Below the pieces are notes generated by a model. That model did no database searches. It had not been told where the DNA came from and saw nothing but the letters and a program-made list of their open reading frames with translations. Below, one piece after another: positions 18,411 to 27,208 of a stretch of DNA of 64,000 nucleotides (positions are counted from its first letter, which is position 1; the number at the start of each line of letters is the position of its first letter). Position numbers and translations under genes: made by a program. The DNA is taken from NCBI GenBank assembly GCA_023430975.1, contig JAEYYB010000116.1, positions 86,893-150,892 on the forward strand, in the 5' to 3' direction. This DNA comes from Bacillota bacterium. GTDB lineage: Bacteria > Bacillota > Clostridia > Acetivibrionales > DSM-2933.

Positions 18411-18921
18411 AATAATTGGAAGCATACTGATATTGGTTTCATCCAGTTTTTTAGGCTTTTATTTTTCAAAGGAATGCACAAAAAGACCAAGTGAGTTAAG
18501 GGAGCTGCAGAGATTACTTCAAATGTTTGAAAATGAAATAAGTTTTCTTTCCAGTACAGTAACAGAGGCTTTTACAAAATTGTCAAACTATTATGAAAGC
18601 AGTACCAGACTGTTCTTTTCAGGCACAGCAGAGCTTTTAAAAGATAAAAATGGCATCAATGCATCTGATGCTTGGGAAAAGGCAGTTACGGAGAATATTA
18701 AAAAGACAGCCTTGAAAAAAGAAGATGAGGTTATTCTGTTATCATTTGGTAAAATACTGGGTGCATCTGATTTAGAAGGGCAAATAAACAATATAAGGCT
18801 TACGATTACTCAGCTAAAGATGCAGGAAGAAAAAGCTGAAGAAGTAAAAGAGAAAAACAGGACCATGTATAGAAATTTAGGAGTTCTTGGTGGTCTTGCT
18901 GTAGTCATAATCCTGATATAG
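18400..18921 (+). CDS. spoIIIAB: stage III sporulation protein AB
   Basis: Small membrane protein (173 residues) with hydrophobic N- and C-terminal segments and a GspF-like helical middle (LRELQRLLQMFENEISFLSS). It is thought to be the platform partner of the SpoIIIAA ATPase. It overlaps spoIIIAA by 11 bases, indicating coupling. The stop codon TAG at 18919-18921 is the first bases of a family A element that separates it from spoIIIAC. Confidence 0.93.
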   Translation: MLFKIIGSILILVSSSFLGFYFSKECTKRPSELRELQRLLQMFENEISFLSSTVTEAFTKLSNYYESSTRLFFSGTAELLKDKNGINASDAWEKAVTENIKKTALKKEDEVILLSFGKILGASDLEGQINNIRLTITQLKMQEEKAEEVKEKNRTMYRNLGVLGGLAVVIILI

Positions 18922-19126
18922 GCATGATCAAAAAGTAACTTCCACTATAAATTTGGCCCAGTAATGGCTAATAAATAACATCCGATTCTCATCGTCCAAA
19001 ACCCCGTTAAGTCATCGGGATTTTGTCCTTGAGAATACAAAGTTATTTCTAAGGCATTACTTATGTGTTGACTTAACTCGTAAGCATTCGCCTAGAAAGC
19101 GGAAGTAATTTTTCATTCATGCCTTA
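18919..19126. repeat. family A element carrying a nested family B element
   Basis: Ends TAGGCATG and CATGCCTTA are the family A termini. The A sequence is interrupted at 18961-19060 by a 100-base family B element. Flanking A sequence resumes with TTATGTGTTGACTTAACTCG. The composite is placed between spoIIIAB and spoIIIAC. Confidence 0.8.
18961..19060. repeat. family B palindromic element, nested copy
   Basis: It is exactly 100 bases. The terminal inverted repeats are GTAATGGCTAATAAATAAC and, on the other strand, GTAATGCCTTAGAAATAAC (16 of 19 match). An inner GATTCTC/GAGAATA pair and a CCCCG...CGGG core follow. The second copy starts at 54802. Confidence 0.8.
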
Positions 19127-19185
19127 GTTATGAAACGAATAAAATTTAATAATCAGAATATATACATATTTAGGAAGGAGTTTGT

Positions 19186-19380
19186 ATGGGTATTGATTTA
19201 ATTTTCAGAATAGCTGCAATTGGTATTTTAGTCTCGGTATTAAATGCGGTATTAAATAAATCTGGAAGGGAAGAGCAGGCTATGATGACAACATTGGCAG
19301 GGCTTATTGTGGTATTGCTGATGATTGTAAAAGAAATAGCAGGACTCTTTGATACAGTTAAGACGATCTTTAATTTTTAG
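19186..19380 (+). CDS. spoIIIAC: stage III sporulation protein AC
   Basis: A 64-residue protein with two hydrophobic helices (IDLIFRIAAIGILVSVLNAVL and a second from about 28 to 48). This is the standard size for SpoIIIAC. The short NKSGREEQA loop matches the family. Ribosome-binding site AAGGAG. It probably forms part of the membrane base of the SpoIIIA channel with SpoIIIAD. Confidence 0.92.
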   Translation: MGIDLIFRIAAIGILVSVLNAVLNKSGREEQAMMTTLAGLIVVLLMIVKEIAGLFDTVKTIFNF

Positions 19381-19428
19381 AACCAATAGAAATCTATAAA
19401 TACATATGTTAAAAGGTTGATGACATAG

Positions 19429-19815
19429 ATGGAGATAATACAGATTGTTGGGTTGGGAATAATTGCTACAGTGTTTGTTGTTTTGTTAAAGTCTCTAAAG
19501 CCTGAGATTGCAATGCTTATAAGCATAATAACAGGAGTAGCCATATTTATCGTTGTTGCAGGAAAACTTTCAAGTATAGTTGAAATTCTAAATAACATTG
19601 CCGGTAAGGCAGGGGTTGATATGGCCTACTTATCGACACTGCTTAAAATTATCGGTATTGCCTATATAGTTGAATTTGGTGCTGAAATTTGCAAGGATGC
19701 AGGTGAAAGTGCAATTGCTTCAAAAATAGAGTTGGCAGGCAAGGTGGCCATAATATTTCTTGCTGTGCCCATTATTACAGCATTACTGGATCTCATAATA
19801 AAAGTTATGCCTTGA
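19429..19815 (+). CDS. spoIIIAD: stage III sporulation protein AD
   Basis: A 128-residue membrane protein with about four hydrophobic helices; LKIIGIAYIVEFGAEICKDAGE is characteristic of SpoIIIAD. It lies 48 bases after spoIIIAC with site AAAGG. In other clostridia spoIIIAE, AF, AG and AH come next; here the next gene is a radical SAM enzyme, so the operon ends early in this genome or continues elsewhere. Confidence 0.93.
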   Translation: MEIIQIVGLGIIATVFVVLLKSLKPEIAMLISIITGVAIFIVVAGKLSSIVEILNNIAGKAGVDMAYLSTLLKIIGIAYIVEFGAEICKDAGESAIASKIELAGKVAIIFLAVPIITALLDLIIKVMP

Positions 19816-19871
19816 AAATACATACCAATACTGCTATAATTACCTGACAAAATATTTATTGAGGTATTGGT

Positions 19872-21620
19872 ATGAAGACTTTGATTGTAGCGATTAATTC
19901 AAAATTTATCCATTCTTCCCTTGCTGTACATTATTTAAAATCTGTATGCGATGGACAGTCAGGGGATGTAAAGGTACTTGAATATACAATAAACGATCAA
20001 AAAAATCAGGTTTTGGCATCTATCTATAGTGAAAATGCCCAGGTTGTGGCATTTTCATGCTATATATGGAATTATGAATACATCAAAGATATTGTTACCG
20101 ACTTAAAGGCACTTATGCCTCAAATAAAAATAATCCTTGGCGGCCCTGAAGTATCATATAGTCCGGCAGAAGCCATGAATGAGATTGATGGAGTTGATTA
20201 CATAATTGCCGGTGAGGGGGAAGAGGTATTACCACTACTTCTTAAGAATATTTACCATGCAAAAAAGAATGAAGAATTCACAGATATCAAAGGACTAGCC
20301 TTCCGAAAATATGGGAAGGTCTTTTTTGATAACAGCTACAATTTGGTATCTGATCTGGACAGTATTCCATCCCCGTACTCTGATGAGATGATAAATAATT
20401 TGGGACCAAACAGGATTTTGTATTATGAGTCTTCAAGGGGATGTCCTTTTTCATGTTCATATTGTATTTCATCAACATTTGAGGGTGTTCGCTATTTCAA
20501 TATGGACAGGGTTAGAGGTGACATACTTAAGTTTGTTGACAGGAAGGTAAGACAGGTAAAGTTTGTTGACAGGACTTTTAATTGCAATAATAAAAGGGCT
20601 TATGAAGTACTTGAATTTGTAATACAAAATGCAGGTGATACCAATTTCCATTTTGAAGTTGCCGGCGATTTATTTGATGAAAAAATGCTAAACCTCCTAA
20701 AAAATGCACCAAAGGGATTAATTCAATTTGAGATTGGCATTCAGACGGTTAATCTTCAAAGCCTTGAGTCTATTTCAAGGAAAACCAATCTAAATAAGCT
20801 TTTTGATAATGTTAAGAAACTAATAGATTTAGGAAATATTCATATACATGTGGATCTTATTGCAGGCCTTCCAATGGAAGATTACGATTCTTTTAAAAAT
20901 TCCTTTAATAGTGTATATAAACTTAGGCCGCATCAGCTGCAGCTGGGGTTTCTCAAGCTTTTGAAGGGCTCAAGGATAAGAAACGAAGCAGGAGCCTTCC
21001 AATATGTTTATAAGAAAAGGGCACCCTATGAGATTTTAAGCAGCGTGTTTTTAAGCTATGATGAAATAATTAGATTGAAGGAAATTGAAGAACTCGTAGA
21101 AAGGTACTATAATTCCGGCAAATTCCAAAGGACTCTGGAGTATTTGATGAATGAATCAATAAAAACTCCTTTTGAATTTTTCGCAAACCTTTCTTCGTAC
21201 TGGAAGGCAAATGGCTTATATGACAGGTCAATTTCCAGCAGGGAGCTGTATACCATACTTATAAATTATTTAAGAGAAACTGCAAGTGTTGATATACATA
21301 AGGCAAATGAGCTTATGAAATTTGATTTTTTATCTACCGAGAGTACAAACAATTTACCAAAGGAAATAAGCCGTTGCTGCAGTGGAATAAATAATGACCG
21401 AATATTTGCGTTTTTAAAAAATGAGGAGAATATCAAAAAGTATTTGCCTCATTTAGAAGGTATGCTGCCTAAAAATATATTTAAACACATCCATGTGGAG
21501 CTGTTCTTGTATGATATAACAAAAAAGGAATTATCGCCTGACAAAACTGCAATTCTATACGATTATAATCTTAGAGATAAGGTTACCAACCTTTTTTTAT
21601 ACCATAAAATTTACATTTAA
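19872..21620 (+). CDS. B12-binding-domain radical SAM protein (DUF4080 type)
   Basis: A 582-residue enzyme. The N-terminal B12-binding-like fold (about 1-135) has VAFSCYIWN, IKIILGGPEVSYSP and YIIAGEGEE. The radical SAM core follows with ESSRGCPFSCSYC, giving the CxxxCxxC 4Fe-4S site near residue 190, and FEIGIQT. The C-terminal 200 residues match the DUF4080 clostridial group. The substrate is unknown. It lies 56 bases after spoIIIAD with its own GAGGT site, so read-through from spoIIIA is possible. Confidence 0.82.
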   Translation: MKTLIVAINSKFIHSSLAVHYLKSVCDGQSGDVKVLEYTINDQKNQVLASIYSENAQVVAFSCYIWNYEYIKDIVTDLKALMPQIKIILGGPEVSYSPAEAMNEIDGVDYIIAGEGEEVLPLLLKNIYHAKKNEEFTDIKGLAFRKYGKVFFDNSYNLVSDLDSIPSPYSDEMINNLGPNRILYYESSRGCPFSCSYCISSTFEGVRYFNMDRVRGDILKFVDRKVRQVKFVDRTFNCNNKRAYEVLEFVIQNAGDTNFHFEVAGDLFDEKMLNLLKNAPKGLIQFEIGIQTVNLQSLESISRKTNLNKLFDNVKKLIDLGNIHIHVDLIAGLPMEDYDSFKNSFNSVYKLRPHQLQLGFLKLLKGSRIRNEAGAFQYVYKKRAPYEILSSVFLSYDEIIRLKEIEELVERYYNSGKFQRTLEYLMNESIKTPFEFFANLSSYWKANGLYDRSISSRELYTILINYLRETASVDIHKANELMKFDFLSTESTNNLPKEISRCCSGINNDRIFAFLKNEENIKKYLPHLEGMLPKNIFKHIHVELFLYDITKKELSPDKTAILYDYNLRDKVTNLFLYHKIYI

Positions 21621-21701
21621 TTTTGTAATTTTAGCTGTATTTATCATTTTTATGTAAATAATTCTATTGTTATTTCCGATAAATTTACTAATAAGAGTAA
21701 A

Positions 21702-21806
21702 TTAAGGCATGAATGAAATATTACTTACCGTTTTGAGCGTGTGTTCACGAGTTAAGTTAACACGAAAGCGAAAATATACGGTAAGTTATATGTTCAACAT
21801 GCCTAA
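21702..21806. repeat. family A palindromic element, copy 2
   Basis: A 105-base palindrome with ends TTAAGGCATG and CATGCCTAA and arms ACTTACCG and CGGTAAGT, fully complementary. It lies 81 bases after the radical SAM gene. The rest of the gap 21621-21936 shows no gene. Confidence 0.82.
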
Positions 21807-21936
21807 ACTATAAATAATACATAGACATTCACCTTTATTTTATAAAGCTTATAATTTCATGCTCTGTTAAAATGATAAATATATGTGTTTGTTACAAAAC
21901 ATATAAGTGGTTAAATACTAAGGAGGCGAGCTGCTA

Positions 21937-23838
21937 ATGGATTCTGTTGTATTTGCTATTGAAGAAAATTGTACAGGCTGTAACAAGTGCATTCATGCAT
22001 GTCCGGTTAAAAGTGCCAATATATCATTTTTGAAGGGTGGAGAAAGCAAGACCTTGATTAACAAGGAAAACTGTATTTCATGCGGCAAATGTATTGAGGT
22101 TTGTGATCATAATGCAAGAGGCTTTAATGATGATATAGATAAAATTGTGAGTGACCTAAAGAGCGGCCAAAAGATATCCATTATTGCAGCACCGGCTTTA
22201 AAAACAAATTTTAGAGATTATAAAAAGATATTGGGCTTTTTAAAATCTTTAGGTGTTAATGAAATCTATGATGTTTCATTAGGTGCGGATATAACTACAT
22301 GGGCTTACTTAAAAGCAATTAAGGATAAAAAGCTTAGCACTATTATAGCACAACCATGTCCATCAATAGTGAATTATATACAAAAATATCACAAGGATGT
22401 TATGGTGAATTTAGCACCTGTGCACAGCCCTGCAATGTGTACTGCAATTTATATTAAGAAGTATCTGAATGTAACTGATAAACTTTGTTTCCTATCTCCG
22501 TGTATAGCAAAAAAGACTGAATTCGAGGATGATAATACTTCTAGCTATGTTGAATATAATCTGACATTTAAGAAATTAATGAATTACATAGAAAAGGAAA
22601 AAATAGACTTAAGTTCATTCAAGGATTCGGATTTTCAAATAACGGCTTATTCTCTTGGTGATATATATAGTGTACCGGGTGGCTTGAAAGAAAATATATA
22701 TCACTATAATAAAGATGCCTGGGTTAAACAAATTGAGGGTACCGAAAGTGCATACAGCTATCTTGATGAGTATGCAAAGCGTTATAGAAACAAGGAATCA
22801 TTGCCACTTGTGGTAGATATATTAAGTTGTGCACATGGCTGCAATTATGGCTCCGGAACATGCAAAAATAATGATATAACTGATGTGGATGAAGTTACCA
22901 ATAGCCTCAGGATTAAATCAAGGGGCAAATTGCATAGTAATCCATTAAAGCTTATAAAGCATTTTGATAAAAAACTTAAAATTGAAGATTTCGAAAGAAT
23001 CTATTCTTCTCAGTATGCCAAGCAATATATTATGCCGACAGAGAAAGAAGTTGATGATGTATTTATCAGTATGGGGAAGTATGATCAGGAATCCCGACTG
23101 AGAAACTGCAATGCATGTGGATATGGTTACTGTTATGATATGGCTGTAGTTGTTTTTAATAATGATAACCATGTTGAAAATTGTATTGATTACAATCTGA
23201 AAAAGTCAGCTGAAAGGGATGCCATAGAGGCTCAAAAGGCTGAGATTACCAATAACATGGAAAAGATAAGGGTATTAGGAGAAGAGAAGAATAAACGATT
23301 TTTACTTCTAAAGAGCAGAGTGGAGCAAATAACAAAATCTCTGGATGAAGTTGCTGCAGGAAGCATGGAAAATTCTAAAAGCATTACAAATATAAGTAAC
23401 GATATATCGGCACTTCTGGATATGTCAACCAATCTGAGAACACAATTGAACGTTATGGAAGAAAGTGTACGAAAGTTTAGCAGTGTTACAGATGAGATTG
23501 TCAGTATATCGGACCAGACCAATTTATTGGCATTAAATGCATCTATTGAAGCGGCCAGGGTTGGTGAAGCAGGAAAAGGGTTTATGGTGGTTGCTGAGGA
23601 GGTTAAAAAGCTTGCAGAGCAGTCTAGAAGATCTGCTGAATCAACTGATAAGGATGAGAAAGTGATATTTGAGATGATTGAGCAGATAAAAAAGATCACT
23701 GGTGAGTTGGAGTCCAATGTTTCAAATGTTAATGGAGACATACAGAATATTACGGCTACAGTTCAGGAGATAACTGCAAAAAACCAGGAGACGTTATCAG
23801 CAGCACAATTGATGTTGGAGGAACAAACTGTTGAGTAA
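21937..23838 (+). CDS. [FeFe]-hydrogenase-like protein fused to a chemoreceptor signalling domain
   Basis: A 633-residue soluble protein. In order: a 2[4Fe-4S] ferredoxin domain (CTGCNKCIHACP near 11, CISCGKCIEVCD near 48); an iron-hydrogenase large-subunit domain whose H-cluster loops read AQPCPS (near 139), LSPCIAKK (near 187) and SCAHGCNYGSG (near 296), so the four cluster-binding cysteines remain but the proton-relay Cys of TSCCP is missing; an extra 4Fe-4S site CNACGYGYC (near 389); then an MCP signalling domain (about 430-633) with the hairpin tip SDQTNLLALNASIEAARVGEAGKG. Start has site AAGGAGGCG. This suggests a redox or hydrogen sensor signalling to CheA/CheW. Confidence 0.85.
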   Translation: MDSVVFAIEENCTGCNKCIHACPVKSANISFLKGGESKTLINKENCISCGKCIEVCDHNARGFNDDIDKIVSDLKSGQKISIIAAPALKTNFRDYKKILGFLKSLGVNEIYDVSLGADITTWAYLKAIKDKKLSTIIAQPCPSIVNYIQKYHKDVMVNLAPVHSPAMCTAIYIKKYLNVTDKLCFLSPCIAKKTEFEDDNTSSYVEYNLTFKKLMNYIEKEKIDLSSFKDSDFQITAYSLGDIYSVPGGLKENIYHYNKDAWVKQIEGTESAYSYLDEYAKRYRNKESLPLVVDILSCAHGCNYGSGTCKNNDITDVDEVTNSLRIKSRGKLHSNPLKLIKHFDKKLKIEDFERIYSSQYAKQYIMPTEKEVDDVFISMGKYDQESRLRNCNACGYGYCYDMAVVVFNNDNHVENCIDYNLKKSAERDAIEAQKAEITNNMEKIRVLGEEKNKRFLLLKSRVEQITKSLDEVAAGSMENSKSITNISNDISALLDMSTNLRTQLNVMEESVRKFSSVTDEIVSISDQTNLLALNASIEAARVGEAGKGFMVVAEEVKKLAEQSRRSAESTDKDEKVIFEMIEQIKKITGELESNVSNVNGDIQNITATVQEITAKNQETLSAAQLMLEEQTVE

Positions 23839-23840
23839 AT

Positions 23841-23945
23841 TTAGGCATGCCCCAAATATAACTTTCCGTATAATTTGGCTTTCTAAGTTAACTTAACTCG
23901 TGAACACTTGCTCAAAACGGTAAGTAATATTTCATTCATGCCTTA
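23841..23945. repeat. family A palindromic element, copy 3 (reverse orientation)
   Basis: Ends TTAGGCATG and CATGCCTTA. It starts 3 bases after the stop codon of the hydrogenase-like gene. Its arms are partly mismatched compared with copy 2. From 23946 to 23988 lies AT-rich sequence that looks like a collapsed family C element (TATTACATTT directly joined to TTAATATA). Confidence 0.75.
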
Positions 23946-23988
23946 GTAGCTATATTTAAATTGGTAAATATATTACATTTTTAATATA

Positions 23989-24134
23989 GATATGTTGCGA
24001 AAAGGATTTTATATGATGAAATGCAGTTGAATCGTCTGCATTTGCATTATAAAAATGAATTTTTTGCAACATATGAATCAAGGAAAATGTTTTGCAATAA
24101 TTAAAAAATGTAAAATGATTATTGCAAAACATAT
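23989..24134. repeat. family D element, copy 1 (two adjacent hairpins)
   Basis: About 146 bases, with most positions identical to 38141-38285. The first hairpin pairs TATGTTGCGAAAA with TTTTTTGCAACATA. The second pairs TGTTTTGCAATAAT with ATTATTGCAAAACA. No protein is encoded. Confidence 0.7.
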
Positions 24135-24144
24135 AAATAATAAT

Positions 24145-24186
24145 AAAGCTAACCCAATAAACAATTGGTTAGCTTATATTTTTTAA
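24145..24186. terminator. bidirectional terminator
   Basis: AGCTAACC pairs with GGTTAGCT and is followed by TATATTTTTT on the + strand. It lies between converging genes ending at 23838 and 24234. Confidence 0.65.
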
Positions 24187-24233
24187 TTTGTTGCAAATAA
24201 TGGTTTTATATATAGTAGAATAGTCATTTAAAT

Positions 24234-25022
24234 CTAAATAAGCTGAAACCTTTCATTGCAGTTATTAACTATGTGAGCGACAAATTCTCTTGTCAACTTT
24301 TTTCTTTCATTCTTTTTAGTGAAGAGTGATTTTTTTGCTGTGTCATACTGTATTCTGAGAGCTTCTTTTATCAGTGTATGGTATTTTTCATCAATATCCT
24401 GTATAACAAATTCTGCACTTTCCATTTTTGAAGCAACTGTCTTTTTTTCAAGCACATAAAATATTCGGCATAATGTGAGAACGATTAATGATATCCATCC
24501 ATCAAGCATTAGAAGCAGTGAACTGTTGCCTTTTTTAATCCAGTACTCGTTTAGCCTTTTACCAAGATCTTTTTTAATTTCATTCCAATCAATTTCATTA
24601 ACAATTGTACTAAAGTCCTCGCCATATATCTTTAACCCTTTCTCTTTTACCTGAAAGAGAGAGAAGGACTTTATTCCAACTACACCATGATATTTTCCAA
24701 ATGCAAAATATGGGCACTCCTTGGAATAGTTTTGGTTTTGTATATCCTGGATATTTATATATTCTCCTTCCAGTCTATCTGCATAGATGTTTGACGAGAT
24801 TAAATCTTCATGGATAGCTTTTATTTTTTTAAATTCATCTTCCGATAAATCCCTTTTTAAAAAGGTCATAAAATCAATATCGCTTTTTTCATTATTAAAG
24901 TAACCAAGTGCCACAGAGCCATAAATATAAACTCCATGTACTATATCACCAAACTCATATGAAAGGGCTTGAACGTAAGATTGAAATAATTGCTGTAACT
25001 CCATAGGTAATGAATTATGCAT
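24234..25022 (-). CDS. nucleotidyltransferase with DUF4111 domain (ANT-like)
   Basis: A 262-residue protein. The N-terminal nucleotidyltransferase fold has VYIYGSVALGYFNNEKSDID (residues about 34-53), the GS...DxD motif of AadA/ANT enzymes. The C-terminal helical part resembles the DUF4111 domain of aminoglycoside adenylyltransferases. An enzyme transferring AMP to a small substrate is likely; antibiotic resistance cannot be claimed from sequence. Start ATG at 25022 follows AAGGAGGG; the longer frame lacks a site. Confidence 0.78.
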   Translation of the reverse strand: MHNSLPMELQQLFQSYVQALSYEFGDIVHGVYIYGSVALGYFNNEKSDIDFMTFLKRDLSEDEFKKIKAIHEDLISSNIYADRLEGEYINIQDIQNQNYSKECPYFAFGKYHGVVGIKSFSLFQVKEKGLKIYGEDFSTIVNEIDWNEIKKDLGKRLNEYWIKKGNSSLLLMLDGWISLIVLTLCRIFYVLEKKTVASKMESAEFVIQDIDEKYHTLIKEALRIQYDTAKKSLFTKKNERKKLTREFVAHIVNNCNERFQLI

Positions 25023-25130
25023 TAAAATCCCTCCTTTTGAAAAGTCTATCAAGTGTAAGTAAATGTGTTGTTAAGTGTATTAATAAGCTCACATTTTGTG
25101 TATTTCAGATTAAAAAGTTCAATAAAAAAA

Positions 25131-25214
25131 CAAAGCAAAAACACAAAGCAAAAACACAAAGCAAAAACACAAAACAAAAATATAAAACAAAAATATAAAA
25201 CAAAAATATAAAAC
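25131..25214. repeat. 13-base tandem repeat, six units
   Basis: Six full 13-base units run from 25137 to 25214, preceded by half a unit. The first three are AAAAACACAAAGC, then one AAAAACACAAAAC, then AAAAATATAAAAC-type units. Point changes spread along the array. It is followed at once by a GC-rich hairpin. Confidence 0.85.
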
Positions 25215-25239
25215 GCGGCTCAATAACTTGACCCGCGTT
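25212..25239. other. GC-rich hairpin at the end of the tandem array
   Basis: AACGCGG-C-TCAA pairs with TTGA-C-CCGCGTT around loop TAAC. On the - strand it is followed by T-rich repeat sequence, so it could be a terminator read in that direction, although no gene on that strand ends here. Confidence 0.5.
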
Positions 25240-25324
25240 GTCAATCAATTTCATCATTTAATTACTTAAATTATAGCAGATAATAGCCATTTAATCAATA
25301 TTAAAAAGCATAAATGATTTTAAT

Positions 25325-25381
25325 TATGTTGAACCGTTCGTTATTTGCTACGCCTAATGTAAGATTATTGACACTTTTATC
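25325..25381. repeat. family C element, right half only
   Basis: It matches the right part of the complete copy 20 bases downstream (GTTGAACCGTTCGTTATTTG then AATGTAAGATTATTGACACT). The left arm is missing. Confidence 0.65.
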
Positions 25382-25401
25382 ATACTTATTGATATAATAC
25401 T

Positions 25402-25504
25402 TATATTAAAAGTGATAAATCTATTACATTTGTCTGTCGCAAATCCCGTTGAACCGTTCGTTATTTGCTCCGCCAAATGTAAGAATATTAACACTTTTAA
25501 TATA
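25402..25504. repeat. family C palindromic element, copy 3
   Basis: A palindrome of 103 bases with arms TATTAAAAGTG and CACTTTTAATA. It lies upstream of the HAD gene at 25560. The rest of the gap 25023-25559 holds the tandem array, a hairpin and a half C element; I see no gene. Confidence 0.8.
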
Positions 25505-25559
25505 GGAATGACTAAAATATTAAATACTTGGTCAACATTACTCTTTTTTGAGGTGAATA

Positions 25560-26390
25560 ATGAAACTATACATTTCAGATATGGATGGAACCCTTCTAAA
25601 CGGGGATAAGGAAATAAGCGGTTTTTCAAAGGATATTATAAACTCACTTATATCAAAGGGAGGCTATTTTTCCATTGCATCTGCAAGAACAGCGGCTACT
25701 GCACTAAAAATTTTAGAAGGGGTAAAGCTGAATGTTCCTATAGCGTTGATGAATGGAGTGGTTATATATAATACATCATCAAATGAATATGAAAAAGTAG
25801 AGGCATTATGTGACAATACCACTGAAAAAATCGTTCAAATTCTTAGAACCTGTAAGATAGACGGATTTATGTATACAATATCGGAAAATAAGCTGAATAC
25901 ATATTTCGAAAAGTTGACTTCAAAAGTTTTGCAGGAGTTTGTTGATGAACGAATCAAGAAATACAATAAAACATTTGAAAAGGTAGAAAACCTTCTGAAT
26001 AAAATAAATGGAAAAGATAAAATCATCTATTTTACACTGTTGGATGAATATGACCCGCTTTTAAAAGTTCATGATCAACTAAAAGACTTGCCTGATATTG
26101 AGCTATCCCTTTATAGGGATGTATACTCTGAAAAGACGTATTTGCTGGAGATCTACAGTAGTAGTGCGTCAAAGTATAATGCAGTTGAGTATCTCAGGCA
26201 AAAATATGACTTTAACGAAGTGGTAGGTTTTGGTGACAACTATAATGACATACCATTGTTAAAAGCCTGTAACCAGTTTTATGCTGTTGATAATGCAGTT
26301 GGAGAGCTTAAGGAACTGGCTACAGGTGTTATTGAAGACAATAATTCCGATGGGGTTGCAAAGTTTATAGCAAGCAGGGAAAATATATGA
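25560..26390 (+). CDS. Cof-type HAD-IIB phosphatase
   Basis: A 276-residue cytoplasmic phosphatase of the Cof/YidA group. Motif I is ISDMDGTLLN with nucleophile Asp7, motif II is SIASART near 40, and motif IV is GFGDNYNDIPLL near 221. The C2-type cap lies between. Such enzymes act on sugar phosphates or flavin phosphates; the substrate is not predictable. Start ATG has site GAGGTG. It converges on tgl, whose stop is 20 bases away. Confidence 0.88.
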   Translation: MKLYISDMDGTLLNGDKEISGFSKDIINSLISKGGYFSIASARTAATALKILEGVKLNVPIALMNGVVIYNTSSNEYEKVEALCDNTTEKIVQILRTCKIDGFMYTISENKLNTYFEKLTSKVLQEFVDERIKKYNKTFEKVENLLNKINGKDKIIYFTLLDEYDPLLKVHDQLKDLPDIELSLYRDVYSEKTYLLEIYSSSASKYNAVEYLRQKYDFNEVVGFGDNYNDIPLLKACNQFYAVDNAVGELKELATGVIEDNNSDGVAKFIASRENI

Positions 26391-26409
26391 TGTTTTTTTG
26401 TTAACAATC

Positions 26410-27168
26410 TCATGCTAATTGTTCTGCCATATTTGCCAGGTGTTTGAAGTTAGGTCTTTTTGCAGAATCCATCAAATATGCTGATGTTGTTGAGCCAGGG
26501 ACCCTGTTTTCATTGAGCCCTGTAATAAATTTATTCGCATTTCCTATTCCTATACCATGACCATAATACATTCCGTTACTAAGGTCAAAAACATTTTCAC
26601 CCTGCCATTCAGGTGTTAGCGGATTAACATCCGGGTTTTTAAAGTATCGTCCGTCTCCAGGAAGATAGTCGTAAACATTTGGATAATCCATTATTCCGAT
26701 ATCCCTGTCAAGGTGCTGCCAGTTCATGAGGTATATTTCAGGAAAAAGCCTGTTGAATGTACTCTCGGGTAGGGTATCCACAAGGGCTTTGTAATATACT
26801 ATTACCATGGCGGTGGAACACTCTGTTCCATATAGGGAGCTGTTTATATATATGTCTTTTATTGCATCTGACGGCTTTACATTTCCTTTTAATAGAAAAC
26901 CGCCCTCGTTTGTTCTATGCCAATAATCGGGATTACACTGTGATTTTCTGAATACCATAAAGGAAAAATTGCTGTTATAAAGTGCTATAGCAGCTTTTAT
27001 AATGCTGTTTCTCAAATTCAACTCAAAAACTAGTTGGTTCTCGGAAGCATACCTGTATGTATGATCGCTTGTTGACAATGTATTGACAATTAATTGTCCA
27101 ATGGAGTTTAAATTGTACTTCTGAATTAGAACATCGGGGGCAATAATCTGGGAATTGATTTTTATCAT
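26410..27168 (-). CDS. tgl: spore-coat protein-glutamine gamma-glutamyltransferase
   Basis: Transglutaminase that cross-links spore coat proteins through glutamyl-lysine bonds. The 252-residue protein aligns along its length with Bacillus Tgl: FELNLRNSIIKAA, a Glu116-Cys117 catalytic pair in YGTECSTAMVIVYY, YFKNPDVNPLTPEWQGENV and the GHGIGI His motif. It lies 40 bases after the gene at 27209-28192 and is probably co-transcribed with it. Late mother-cell expression is expected from the family. Confidence 0.93.
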   Translation of the reverse strand: MIKINSQIIAPDVLIQKYNLNSIGQLIVNTLSTSDHTYRYASENQLVFELNLRNSIIKAAIALYNSNFSFMVFRKSQCNPDYWHRTNEGGFLLKGNVKPSDAIKDIYINSSLYGTECSTAMVIVYYKALVDTLPESTFNRLFPEIYLMNWQHLDRDIGIMDYPNVYDYLPGDGRYFKNPDVNPLTPEWQGENVFDLSNGMYYGHGIGIGNANKFITGLNENRVPGSTTSAYLMDSAKRPNFKHLANMAEQLA

Positions 27169-27208
27169 TCAAATCACTTACCTTTAATTATATTATAAAA
27201 CTCTTGCT

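Noticed and set aside
24234..25022. Calling this an antibiotic resistance gene
   Set aside because: The fold is ANT-like, but residues alone do not show the substrate; many chromosomal homologues have no known resistance role.
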